NCBI GenBank assembly: GCA_028641055.1
Contig: CM054057.1
Location: 398,210,541-398,274,540 of the forward strand
Reading direction: 5' to 3'
Origin: Alopecurus myosuroides
Taxonomy: Eukaryota; Streptophyta; Magnoliopsida; Poales; Poaceae
DNA length: 64,000 bases
Shown here: in pieces, positions 34,890 to 47,309 of the stretch
How the letters are laid out: each line of letters begins with the position of its first letter
How positions within the stretch are numbered: the stretch's first letter is position 1
Notes under the pieces: model-generated
Told to the model about the DNA's origin: nothing
The model's input: only the letters and a program-made list of their open reading frames with translations
Database searches by the model: none
Made by a program: the position numbers and the translations under genes

Positions 34890-35663
34890 CTACTCACAAA
34901 ACATCATATGGATCATAATCAGAGGTGATATAATGGATGATAACAATCTGGTCATAAAGTGCAAACACCGATAAATCTCATAAGCGTCAACTACTAACAA
35001 GTAATCCACACCGGGAGAGAGATCTAATGTAAAACAACGATAGAGGCCCCTAATTGTTACAGCGGGATGACGGTGGATGATGAGGGTGATGTTTCTGGTG
35101 GTGAGGATGATGATGATGATGATCTTGATGATGCCCGGAGTGATGACGGTGACGATGGAGATGATTTCCCCTCTCCGGAGAGGAATTTCCCCGGCAGATT
35201 TCTCCCTGCCAGAGAGCTTTTCTCTCTTAGGTGTTTTTCGCCCCGAGGCTGTGGCCGAATAATTCTTCGATGATGGTATGAGGATTAGAGTTCCCTGGGG
35301 GCCAAGTGCGCAAAAGATATCCCCAGAGGTGGGCCAGGGTGGCCACACCACCTGGTGGCGCGGCTAGGGGCGCCTCCTCATGGTGTGGGCCTCTGGTGGC
35401 CCCCTCTGGCTCCCCTTCTGGCTGGACTCCTCCTCTGAACTTCTTAGACACCCCCAGTCTCCCCTTCTTCTTTTGATCTTCTGAAATATGGTATCTCAAT
35501 GGTGCTTTTTCCATCAGATTTCTGGTCCCGGTGCTTATTCTCCAAAAATTATGAAACATGCAAAATAAGATAAAATAACATAAGGGATTCATCATAACAT
35601 GAAATATATCGACGAATAACAGAAAATTATGATATAAAATAGTGATGCAAAATGGACGTATCA
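34890..35663 (-). repeat. Element D 3' LTR, right segment
   Basis: Resumes after acgaa and ends GGACGTATCA, the LTR start on the minus strand. It contains a (GAT)n-rich tract near 35105-35170 and a GC-rich CACACCA...TGGTGTGGG block at about 35345-35390 like that of element C. The 145- and 153-codon minus ORFs are LTR sequence. Confidence 0.85.
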
Positions 35664-36878
35664 ACTCCCCCCAAGATTAGACCTTGCTTGTCCCCAAGCG
35701 AAACTGCACTCAGTAAACATCACCACGGGTTTATGGAGTGAAGAGTCGATAAATAAAATACGGACACGAAGCATCACATTTATCTATGCACCAATCATTA
35801 TAGATAGCAACTTCCTCTCATATAACTTAACTTGAAACGAGTAATGGGAGTCACAAACAAAGATGCAAAAGAGAGAATCAAAATTGGTGATGGCAAACTT
35901 CGTTCTTGGTCCGAGAACATTTAATGATATCATACTTATCATAGGTGAAGTCTTTATAACAAGTCTTATATTCTAGATCTTAACATGTTTAATTATAACA
36001 ATCCTTTTGCAGTGATTCATAGCTTTCAAAGTAATATTCATTTAGATAATAAAGCATGTTCTAAACAAAGAAGGATAGAAAACATGATTGAATAAATCAA
36101 CATATAGATGGTGAGACCACAACAACTCAAATGCTTGCTGCAGACAAAAAGGAATGGGTTTACTGACTCAATATAAAAGTAAAATATAGGTCCTTCGCAG
36201 AGGGAAGCATTGATCACTCATGTGCTAGAGTTTTTATTTTAATAAACAGAGGTATAAAATGCATGACACTCCTCCCATCCATCTTACACAAACCATGGCT
36301 AACCGAATCCTTGGGTGCCTGCCAACAATCACAAACCATGGAGGAGTGTCTAATTTTCAGAGAGGTGTATGCTTATGTCAACGAATGGAAACAGAAAATA
36401 CAGTACGTCACAAGCCAACTAGACTTCACAAGAGCGTCTCCCATTGAAGGACGTAGCTGGTATAGAAGGTCATCCTCTTTCTCTTTTGTTTACACAATTA
36501 TGCTTTGACTGATAAATCAGGGGGGAAAATAGTGAAGAGAAAATGTATTATTATTTGGGGCTGGGAACCCCACTGCCAGCTCTTCTAGTATTTGGATAAG
36601 CGGATGAATCCACTAGTCCAGGTGTGTGAGTCCAATGAACAAGTGGGATAAAGATTCTCTATTTGCGTCCTCATGAGCTAAAACAGGAACACAAAACAGG
36701 GATAATTTTCAAGGTTTTCAAGGTAACACATGATAAATTTACTTGGAGTGGCGGTAAAATACCACATGTAGGAAGGTATGGTGGACACAAATGGCAAGGT
36801 TTTGGGGTTCAAGGTTTTGTATGCACGAGAAGCATTCCCTCTCAGTACAGGGTTTTTGGCTAGCAAGGCTGGGTAGCA
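35664..36878 (-). other. Element D polypurine tract and 3' untranslated region
   Basis: The minus-strand tract CTTGGGGGGAGT (35664-35676) borders the LTR. The following 1.2 kb has no ORF above 80 codons and is the noncoding stretch between the env-position ORF and the LTR, ending where copia element E is inserted (target tagca at 36874-36878). Confidence 0.75.
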
Positions 36879-38551
36879 TGAAGGGGAACGTAGCATAGAA
36901 AACAAAAATTTTCCTACGCGAGAGATACCCGAAAGGCCAAGATCTAATCTATGAGACGAAGTGCAACGGGCAACAAGAGGGTTAAGGAGAATACATACCC
37001 TCGAAGACTCAAAGTGGTACGAGATCAAATCTCGTTGTTGGCGTAGTCGTACTCACACCGATCCCGATAGCGAGAAGATGGCACCGCAATCCGGCGGTGC
37101 ATCCGTGATCGGTCACACGTACGGTTGATGACGACCTCCGTTCCCTCGTTCCAGCGGGGCGCGGAAGTAGAGGATCCCTCGGAACTCCAGCAGCACGACG
37201 TCGTGGTGGTGGTGAAGAATCCCACGGTCAGGGCTTCGCCAAGCCGGAGACCATAAAATGGAGCAGCGGGTGGAGGGAAAGGGAAGTGGCCAAGTGTGTG
37301 TGTGGGGGGGAGAGAGAGCTCTCACCCCTCATTTTATAGGAGGGGATGGCAGCCACGAATTTTTGGCTGCCTCCACCTCTCCCTCATCATGTGAGTGGAG
37401 TCTCCACTCAACCCACCCATTCTTCCATTAATTCCCACTCAAAATCCCAAGGGTTTTCTTTAATAAATAAATAAAACAATTTTATTTATTTATTTTAATA
37501 TTTGTTAATTCCATTAACAAACATTAACATATAACCCCTTGAGTTAGTTGTTAAATCTATTAACAACCATTTGATAAGAATCCCCTTGAACTATTTCAAA
37601 ATTACTCGAAACAATTTCGGTGACTATTTCAATATTCCCCGAAACAATTTCGGTGCTGTCCAAACTTTTCTCCGATATTCCGTATCCTCTCAAAAGCGTC
37701 ATCGAACCTTAAGTGTGTCACCCTACGGTTCGCGAATAAGATAGACATGACCGAGACTCCTCTCCGATCAATAATCAACAGCGGGATCTGGAGATCCGTG
37801 ATGACTCCTATATATTCAACGATGACTCTCGTGATCGTGTGAACCAACAACGCCGTGAACTATTCCCTTTGTCTCGCGATATTTTACTTGTCCGAGATTC
37901 GATCATTGGTATCAACCATACCTTGTTCAATCTCGTTACCGACAAGTACTCTTTTCTCGTTCCCGTGATATAACATCCTTGTGATCATATCACGTGCTTG
38001 CAAGCGGTTTCGATGTGATATCACCGAGAGGGCCCAGAGTATATCTCTCCGTCATTTGAGGATGGACAAATCCCACTCTTGATCCATGATCCTCAACTAA
38101 TACTTTACGAATACTTAACGACACCTTTATAGTCACCCTGTTACGGTGTGACGTTTGATGCCATCAAAGCACTCTTCCGGTATCAGTGATTGACATGATC
38201 TCAAGGTCTAAGGAATAAGTTACTACGTATGTTTGATATAACAATGTAAACTAAATGACTTGATCGCATTGCTATATTCTCTTTGGGTATATGTTCATCA
38301 CATCATTCTTCTAATGACATGACCCCGTTATTAATAACATCCAATGTTCATGATCAGGAAACCTTGATCATCTATTAATCAATGAGCTAGTTAAAAGAGA
38401 GGCTTTACTAGGAACCATTGTTTGTTTATTAAGCACACATGTATCAACGTTTCCGGTTAATACAATTCTAGCATGAGAAATAAACATTCATCATAAACAA
38501 GGAATAAGATAATAACCATTTTATTATTGCCTCTCGGGCATATTCCCTTCA
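36879..38551 (-). repeat. Element E 3' LTR (1673 bp)
   Basis: The minus strand carries TATAAAA (37332-37338) in CCTCCTATAAAATGAGG, followed by a GA/GT-rich microsatellite and a leader. The bordering polypurine tract on the minus strand is GTGGGAGAC (38552-38560). A 73-codon ORF (37629-37850) recurs identically in both LTRs without a recognised domain. Confidence 0.92.
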
Positions 38552-41500
38552 GTCTCCCACTTGCACTAGAGTCAATAATCTAGTCTGTAAGCACTTAACA
38601 CATATGGCGTTCCAGTGTTATTACCATGCTTCGCATGTGGTAAACATTATCAAAAAGATCTGAACTGTTCAGGTCCTATTGTATTTGCATGTTCTTTGCG
38701 TCTACACGCATCACTCATTCTCTAATGAGATGGCTTTGTATATATATGGTCAATTTGTGAAAACTTAATTCCTCAGCTTAAACTGATGTCACTAACATTG
38801 TGAAAATGTAGCTTCATAGTGTTAGCATTCTTGGAAATTCACCAAGTTCCGGTGGTACCTTAATTCCTCAGCTTAAACTGATGTTACTAACATTGTGAAA
38901 ATGTAGCTTCATAGTTTCAGCATTCTTGGAAATTCACCAAGTTCAATAAAGAACTACTTGACACAAAATACGCTTATAATCAGTTGTCAACACAACGATA
39001 TACTTTAGCCTTTGTTGTAGTATCTGTCACAATATTTCAATTTTGAAACTCTTTCAAATCCAGCATGGAACTTTCTTCCATCCTATTGTGCTACCCTTCA
39101 TCACACATTTTAATTGAGATAAAACTTCTTGAATAAATGACAATACTATTAGTGTAACATATTACAACTAATATTTTGTCATTACTACATAGGAAAACAT
39201 ATCCTTAGCATTTCTAAAATGACATAAGGATCTCTCCCACTGTTGTCTAATCATCATATGAATTATCCTGCTTTAACATATTATAGCATAGGACTCATCT
39301 GGTTGTGTACATAGCATGGAAACATGACTTAGAAATCTTAATTTCAATGATGCTCATCATGTGTCAAAACACATGAATCTTGCTCAATTATTTTCCATGT
39401 GACAAGAACTCCTTCTTATCATTTTTATATTGACTTACTTCAATATTTCATCTATGTAATTTGGCTTCAATCATATCAGGCGCTTCAATCCATCTCTTAT
39501 AGATATTGAAGCCCAATATCTTCTAAGCCTTTCATCAATATGAAATCGAAAATCTTAACCGTGTTAATTTAAAATACATATTTTCCAATCAACCATATGT
39601 CATCTACATAAAGTATTGGAAATATGTCATAGCGCTCCCACTTAATTTCTTGTAACCTTACAAGCATCTTTATCGTTCATGATGGAATCAAACTCTTTTG
39701 ATAACTTCATTAAGGTAAAGATTTCAACTTCGTTATGCTCACTTCAACCATTGAAGTGTGCATACCTTTCTAGAAACCTTTTGAATTTTACAAAAACTCT
39801 CAGACTGTGTCAAGTACACATCCTTGATCAAACTTCCTCGAGAGGAGAGTTGGTTTTGTTATTCAACTTCCATATCATAATATGTAACCTTTTGCTAGAA
39901 CTATCCGCAAAGACTAAAGCATCACTACGGAAGATCAAAATCTTGTAGTAGTTAACTCTTTGAACTTCGTCGAAAATAACTTTTCGATAAGTACAATTTT
40001 AATAAGATGTAAAATCCATGTCTTTGTCGCTATATAGACCCTTTTGCTATCGCTAGGCATCATGCCTATCGAAAGGACTACCAAGTCACATACTTGATAT
40101 TCATACAAGGATACTATGGCGGATATAATGACTCATAGTCAATTTTACGAAGTCAGGGCCCATCATTTGCTTTCTTTTATAAGGTCCAGGTCCTTTTGTT
40201 GTCAAAACAACACTTTACACTTAAACCACAAGTTGTTCTAAGTACAAAGTTTTTGGACTTTTCTTGTACAGTTCGCAAACTCATTTGAAGTATCTACAAC
40301 ATTTGTAGTGTCTTCTACTTAGTCAAAATAGTAAACCCCGGAACAACTTCCAGTGCTGCGCTACTCTTGACATGATAACGAAGATTCTCTAACCTCGTTG
40401 AGTTTGTACTGTGCTCCCACTCACTTGTTTCGCAAGAACTACTTTCTCGAGAAATCAACCCTTTCTGACAAACAACATTTGTCTTTTGGTTCGGTGATAG
40501 GAGAAATACCCAATGTTTTATTTGGGATAACCTTATAAACATATATTTATCCTATTTTGGTTGTAAACATTTTACACATGCTATGCATACCAAGACTTAA
40601 GAAAGTGACAATTCGGGTCACTACCCAAACCATATCTTATATGTTGTCAATTTCAGCGGATCATGATGGTGCTCTTTTCAGTGGAAAAAGCGGTTGTCCT
40701 TAATGTATAAACTACAAAATTATAATGGCAATTTTATTAATCTTACCATGTCAAACAGGGTTTGATTTTGTCTTTTGAATACTCCAATCTAATGTGGGGT
40801 ATTCGAGAAGTATAAGTTGTAGAACAATTCTGCAACTTCTCAGATGTTTTGCTAAACTTGTAACTCAAACTTTATCCTTTATGATCCAATCATAAATACT
40901 TGATTATCTTGTTACATTGATTTTAACTTCATATTAACAACCTTTTGAACCAATTCAAAATGTCAAACTCTGTTCCCTTTAAATAGATATACTCACATAT
41001 CTACTTAAATCATCGACAAAATTTTATGAAGGAAAAATTAATCCACCATACATGACTACACATAATGGACTATATACATCAATATGTATAATCTCCACTA
41101 AATTAGTCGTCCATTCTACTTTGGCCTAAGAACGGAATTCTAGTCATCTTTTGGAAGAGGTCTCACAAGCGTCAATAAAATGACTCCGGAAGTCCATCAA
41201 TATGGAGTTCCTTCTTGTTTTCCTTTCCGATATGAACTAAAATGGTGGTGTCACAATTTAAGTGAAACTCTTCAACGTCTTGCAATGTTTAGCATTTAGT
41301 CTTATAGATGTTTACTTTACCAACATGATTTATATTAACATATCCATCAATTATGGAATATGATCATAGTTTGAACAATCTCATTTGTTCTCACAAAAGA
41401 CTAGAACAAAATGACAAATTATTAAGTTCTTCAAATAAATCTTGACTGGTTGGTTCGATACGACAATGAACACAATAACACTTTATTTATGTTCTTGTCA

Positions 41501-42640
41501 TAATCGATTCCACATCTATTACTAGTTCCTTTTAGGACCTTGTATTTCTTTCATTGCGTTGCTTTGTATGACAACTCATACCAACCAATGTGGTATCAAA
41601 ATACCCAAAAATACTTTGTTAACTAGTAATACATCTATAACTTGTATATCAAGCATATACTCCTGAGCTGGACTTTCCAGTTATCTTCTTTTTCTGCCAT
41701 ATATCTTTTTGTAATTCTATTTTCAATATTCTCTTTCCTTTATAGAAGAATCATTCAACATCAAACAATGCTAGTCTTACTAGCTCATTTTCTTTGGCGT
41801 GTTAGTCATATACTATCACCCATTGAGTCATACTTTGAGTTTGATTGTTCTACTAATATCACCATATTATAGCATTCTTCTATATTCCACTCTTAGCAAT
41901 TTCCAAGTAAGGTAAACTACTTTACCCATACTTCTAATCCATCCCATCATAACAATTTTATGATTAACCTACTATAGCTCGAAGGAAGGAATTTAGAGGA
42001 TAATTTTTAGCGCCCAACTTCTTGGAATATTCAAACGCCTAGCGTCTTCAATCATTGCATATATTCAGATAATATAAGCAAACATTGTCACGCTAAATTT
42101 GCATATATTCAGATAATATAAGCAAACATTGTCACGCTAAATTATACTCAGTCATGTTGCCACAAATAAGTTTCTAGATATTAATATATCTTTCACTTGA
42201 TTGTTTCTGAAAACAACTCTTTTCAGATCCTAAATCACCTTGATCAACAAAACATTCTTTTGAAGATAAAGTAATAAGGAAGCAACCATGACTCTGGATT
42301 CTAAGTAGGAATTATTTGCTCTCTATATTAATCAATCATTAACCATATGGAGCTAGGTAGGAAATACCAAAAATCTACAATAGGACTCAATTTTAAATTT
42401 CACTAATACGGTACCAATCTTAAAAGGTATTCACCAGATCATAACAGTTATATCTCAATTAACAATCTAAGTGTAAGGTAGTTATGTGGATGCCAATGAC
42501 TACTACAAGTTGTGCAAATTCACTTTGATTTGTTGTTCATGATAAATAAGTTCAAGTTAATTCAAAATTAAACCATGAACTCCCACTCAAAAACAACATC
42601 CCTCTTAGTCGTCTTTAGTGATTACACGAACCAAATTCAC
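38552..42640 (-). pseudogene. Element E decayed copia gag-pol region
   Basis: About 4 kb dense in stops and rich in A/T. Near 40600-40820, read on the minus strand, fragments such as LKRAPS and LDWSIQKTKSNPV with stops between them align in order with the copia integrase region (TLNRAPSKSVETTP-type), showing pol ancestry. No catalytic motif is intact. Local duplications occur at 38765-38944 (85-bp unit, 95-bp period) and 42057-42143 (44-bp period). Confidence 0.7.
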
Positions 42641-43658
42641 TACACCAAAACCGATCATCACGTGAGATGATGTAGTTTCAAAGGCGAACATCGACATGTT
42701 CATCATATCATCCATATGACTCATGCTTTACCTTTCGGTTACGTGTTCCGAGGCCATGTCTGTACATGCTAGGCTCGCCAAGTAGAACCGTAGTATTGCG
42801 TGTGTTTTAAGGCCATGTCTGTACATGCTAGGCTTGAAAACACCCGTTGTATGCGAACGTTGAGTCTATCACACCCGATCATCACGTGGTGTCTCGAAAA
42901 CGACGAACTTTCTTAACGGTGCATACTTAAGGAAGAACACATTATTATCTTGATATTAAGTGAGAGGGATCATCTTATAATGCTACCGTCGCTATCTAAG
43001 CAAAACAAGATGCATAAAAGGATTAACATCACAAACATCACATGTAAGGATAACGTGATATGATATGGTCCTCCTTGCACTTGATCTCCATCATGTGCAT
43101 CATGGTATGATCTCCATCATTCCACCGGCGTGGTACCAAGTACCATGGCACCCAATCTTGATTGTCCATCAAGAAGAAGACAATCATATGGATACCTTCC
43201 GGTATATCAATAATTTACAAAATAGATCATCTCATAATCAAATTTGTAATATTTACCATATCACATCACAAGCCCAGCAAAAACTAGTTAGACGCCTCTA
43301 AATTATTTTTGCATATTTTACGTGGCTTAGGGCTTTCGATGATAGAACCGTTCATACCTACGAACATCAACCACAACATTGATAAACATATTTTTAGCAA
43401 CCCTTTGTAGATTAGATCTTAACTATAGTAGGAGAAACAGACACCCGCAAGCCACTTATGCAATACAAGTTGCATGTCAGTTGTGGAACAAGTCTCATGT
43501 ACGTGGACATGTAAGGTTAGTCCGGGCCGCTTCATCCCACTATGCCACTAAGATCATAAAATAGTCAAGGAGGTAATAACATGATCATCAACGCCCACAT
43601 ACACCTATGTGTTCTACCCGTACAAAACATCTACGCATAGATCCGGCTTTGATACCAC
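42641..43658 (-). other. Element E leader and primer-binding site, well preserved
   Basis: About 1 kb before the 5' LTR. It keeps Angela-type leader sequence (GATCATCACGTGG, duplicated CATGTCTGTACATG motifs at about 42755 and 42813) and a primer site on the minus strand TGGTATCAAAGC (43646-43657, one mismatch from the tRNA-Met type). Such leaders hold packaging and dimerisation signals in retrotransposons; that role here is inferred. Confidence 0.7.
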
Positions 43659-45330
43659 TGAAGGGGAACGTAGCATAGAAAACAAAAATTTTCCTACGCG
43701 AGAGATACCCGAAAGGCCAAGATCTAATCTATGAGACGAAGTGCAACGGGCAACAAGAGGGTTAAGGAGAATACATACCCTCGAAGACTCAAAGTGGTAC
43801 GAGATCAAATCTCGTTGTTGGCGTAGTCGTACTCACACCGATCCCGATAGCGAGAAGATGGCACCGCAATCCGGCGGTGCATCCGTGATCGGTCACACGT
43901 ACGGTTGATGACGACCTCCGTTCCCTCGTTCCAGCGGGGCGCGGAAGTAGAGGATCCCTCGGAACTCCAGCAGCACGACGTCGTGGTGGTGGTGAAGAAT
44001 CCCACGGTCAGGGCTTCGCCAAGCCGGAGACCATAAAATGGAGCAGCGGGTGGAGGGAAAGGGAAGTGGCCAAGTGTGTGTGTGGGGGGAGAGAGAGCTC
44101 TCACCCCTCATTTTATAGGAGGGGATGGCAGCCACGAATTTTTGGCTGCCTCCACCTCTCCCTCATCATGTGAGTGGAGTCTCCACTCAACCCACCCATT
44201 CTTCCATTAATTCCCACTCAAAATCCCAAGGGTTTTCTTTAATAAATAAATAAAACAATTTTATTTATTTATTTTAATATTTGTTAATTCCATTAACAAA
44301 CATTAACATATAACCCCTTGAGTTAGTTGTTAAATCTATTAACAACCATTTGATAAGAATCCCCTTGAACTATTTCAAAATTACTCGAAACAATTTCGGT
44401 GACTATTTCAATATTCCCCGAAACAATTTCGGTGCTGTCCAAACTTTTCTCCGATATTCCGTATCCTCTCAAAAGCGTCATCGAACCTTAAGTGTGTCAC
44501 CCTACGGTTCGCGAATAAGATAGACATGACCGAGACTCCTCTCCGATCAATAATCAACAGCGGGATCTGGAGATCCGTGATGACTCCTATATATTCAACG
44601 ATGACTCTCGTGATCGTGTGAACCAACAACGCCGTGAACTATTCCCTTTGTCTCGCGATATTTTACTTGTCCGAGATTCGATCATTGGTATCAACCATAC
44701 CTTGTTCAATCTCGTTACCGACAAGTACTCTTTTCTCGTTCCCGTGATATAACATCCTTGTGATCATATCACGTGCTTGCAAGCGGTTTCGATGTGATAT
44801 CACCGAGAGGGCCCAGAGTATATCTCTCCGTCATTTGAGGATGGACAAATCCCACTCTTGATCCATGATCCTCAACTAATACTTTACGAATACTTAACGA
44901 CACCTTTATAGTCACCCTGTTACGGTGTGACGTTTGATGCCATCAAAGCACTCTTCCGGTATCAGTGATTGACATGATCTCAAGGTCTAAGGAATAAGTT
45001 ACTACGTATGTTTGATATAACAATGTAAACTAAATGACTTGATCGCATTGCTATATTCTCTTTGGGTATATGTTCATCACATCATTCTTCTAATGACATG
45101 ACCCCGTTATTAATAACATCCAATGTTCATGATCAGGAAACCTTGATCATCTATTAATCAATGAGCTAGTTAAAAGAGAGGCTTTACTAGGAACCATTGT
45201 TTGTTTATTAAGCACACATGTATCAACGTTTCCGGTTAATACAATTCTAGCATGAGAAATAAACATTCATCATAAACAAGGAATAAGATAATAACCATTT
45301 TATTATTGCCTCTCGGGCATATTCCCTTCA
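43659..45330 (-). repeat. Element E 5' LTR (1672 bp)
   Basis: Matches 36879-38551 apart from one base in a G-run. The TATA box is at 44111-44117 on the minus strand. It ends at the tagca duplication. Confidence 0.93.
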
Positions 45331-45335
45331 TAGCA

Positions 45336-45853
45336 AGCATAAGAGTTGAGCGAAAACAAACAAATATACATATGATGAAACCAATCAGGCAATATTCATT
45401 TAAAGCCCAAGCGATCTTAACTTGTGAATGCTAAGTTTATGAGCTAATAGGAAAATTCCTCTTTCTTATACTAGCATCTCAAAATATTATTTCTACTGAC
45501 CCAAGCTAAGTTTGCCAAAACCAACTAGATTAACTTAATGATCTCCAGAGTGACACCAAATACTAACAACAAGCTCAACCATATGGCAGAAATTGAAAAC
45601 TAAAATAAGGTGTGTAGAAAGTAGATGATGAAACTTCTCATTAATATTTCAAACCGGCAACTCACACCAACGAATACAACGATAACCAACTAAGGAGAGA
45701 TACTTCCACACTGCAAACCATCCTATATGATAACTTCTCTACTCATGATATGACTCTACTGAAAAGGTAAAAATATGAAAGATAGTGATGTGATACCGCG
45801 ACACTCCCCCCAAGCTTGGAACAAGCCAAGGGGATGACAAAACCAATGACGAA
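45336..45853 (-). other. Element D noncoding stretch after element E
   Basis: Continuation of the element D 3' region, 0.5 kb without a plausible ORF. A C-run at 45806-45812 gives a second GGGGGGAG purine tract on the minus strand just after the coiled-coil ORF. Confidence 0.5.
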
Positions 45854-46350
45854 TCAATTCTTCGGTGGCGGTGAATCCTTCTCATCATCGGTCTTCCAAG
45901 GTAAAGGCTCTCCATCCACAAATGATGTCCTGGTCTCCAACATCCTGAAACTAGCATCAAAGCTTATACGTTTAAACATGTTCTCATACTCACAGTTCTG
46001 GTTCTGCACATCATAGAGTTGTGCTTGCAAATCATTGGTGGTCTTGGTGAGTGAGAAAATCTCCTCGCAAAGCTTCAAATTCTCCCTCTTGTATTCAGCG
46101 ATCTGTTCTGTCTTTATCCTATGGATGATCTCAACTTCACGCTCCGCCATCTTCTTGTACCTAAAAGCTTCTTGCTCTAGTTCTTCCATCCTAGCTTCCA
46201 GACTGCGTTCTCCTTTAGTTCCCCAAACATCATGGGATGCATATTCCCGTCCTTGAGAAGCAATTCCTTGGGATGCATCTTCAACTCATTCATGTACTGG
46301 TTGACAACGTTCTCAAACAAATTGTCTTTGGGAGATCCAGGAGAGGACAT
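45854..46350 (-). pseudogene. Element D env-position coiled-coil ORF, one frameshift
   Basis: Starts at ATG 46350 (MSSPGSPKDNLFENVVNQYM), runs about 58 codons to a stop at 46177, and overlaps a second frame (46189-45854) that continues the homologous-looking protein: MEELEQEAFRYKKMAEREVEIIHRI-type heptads, i.e. a long coiled coil, then a Pro/Asp/Ser-rich tail. A single-base shift near 46190-46210 explains the break. It sits downstream of integrase, where env lies in retroviruses, but has no signal peptide or membrane segment, so it is not an envelope protein by sequence. I recall similar ORFs in Triticeae Athila-type elements; function unknown. Confidence 0.65.
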
Positions 46351-46439
46351 TGTGGCTCTAGATCTAAAGATGTGGCAGAAACAGCTCAAAACAGAAACAC
46401 GACGAGATAACGATATACGGACCTCAGGGGGTCCGGGGG

Positions 46440-46570
46440 ATTATATAGCAAAAATTTTCATAACGAAAGGAAAGTACAGGTCGAAAACAAGTCAGGGAGG
46501 GGCTCCGGGGCGCCCACACCATAGGCTGGTGCGGCCAAGGGTGGGCCCGCGCCACCGCATGGTGTGGAGC
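46440..46570 (-). promoter_or_regulatory. Putative internal promoter of the element D coiled-coil ORF
   Basis: On the minus strand TATATAA (46440-46447) lies about 90 bp before the ATG at 46350. It is preceded by a GC-rich block (about 46505-46565) with CACACCATG and CCTATGGTGTGGG in inverted arrangement and GGCGC motifs. The same block precedes the TATA box in the LTR of element C (27597-27665) and occurs in the element D LTR (35345-35390). Confidence 0.5.
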
Positions 46571-46724
46571 CTCCGGGCTCCATCTCCGCCTCGTTTTCGG
46601 ATCATAATTTTTCATATTTTCCAAAAACAGTAAAAATAAAAGTTGCAAGATGTTTCGCGAATGTTTTCTTACCAAAACCGATACCTATTCGAAAACTGAC
46701 TCTACAGTTTCTGAAATATGCTTC

Positions 46725-47309
46725 TTAATAAATTCCTCCGGTGGCTCGAATACAATCAACATTTTCATTATAAGGATCTCCAGAAATATAATGCTTGAGT
46801 CTTTGGCCATTCACCACTTGTGAATTGTTGTCTTCAAGGAAAACAATTTTAATTTCCCCCGAATGATATACCTCTTCGATAACAAAAGGTCCTTCCCATC
46901 TCGAGAGTAATTTTCCTGCAAAAAATCTGAGACGAGACCTATACAATAGCACTTTCTCACCAACATGAAATTCTCTTTTAATAATTCTCTTATCGTGCCA
47001 CCTTTTAACTTTCTCTTTAAAGAGCTTAGCAATTTCATATGCTTCACTCCTCCATTCATCTAAAGAACTTAAGTCAAGCAACCTTTTCTCACCAGCAAGT
47101 TTAAAATCTCTATTTAGGTCTTTCACTGCCCAATAAGCTTTGTGTTCTAATTCTAGGGGCAAGTGACAAGCTTTTCCATAAACCATTTTATAAGGAGACA
47201 TGCCCATGGGATTTTTATAAGCAGTTCTATATGCCCACAGAGCATCATTTAATTTCTTAGCCCAATATTTTCTAGATTTGTTAACAGTCTTTAGCAAGAT
47301 AGATTTGAT
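46725..47309 (-). pseudogene. Element D integrase C-terminal part
   Basis: 190 codons from just after an in-frame TAA (47310-47312) to a stop at 46725. Motifs are [54 protein letters not shown] and [13 protein letters not shown], the GPY/F-type C-terminal domain of gypsy integrases in Athila form. There is no chromodomain, as expected for Athila. A noncoding gap of about 370 bp then leads to the coiled-coil ORF. Confidence 0.88.

Larger units (their letters stand above)
36879..45330 (-). mobile_element. Element E: Angela/BARE-like copia element, coding-dead (TSD tagca)
   Basis: 8452 bp with LTRs 36879-38551 and 43659-45330 (TGAAGGGAATATGCCCGAGA at the minus-strand start). Comparing them line by line I found a single difference, one G in a homopolymer (near 37310 versus 44087). 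The target duplication tagca is at 36874-36878 and 45331-45335. The internal region has no copia ORF; the longest frames are below 100 codons. Near-identical LTRs imply very recent insertion, so mobility proteins must have come from another element. Confidence 0.93.

Noticed and set aside
35067..35273. Asp-rich ORF from the GAT repeat
   Set aside because: Microsatellite translation in an LTR.
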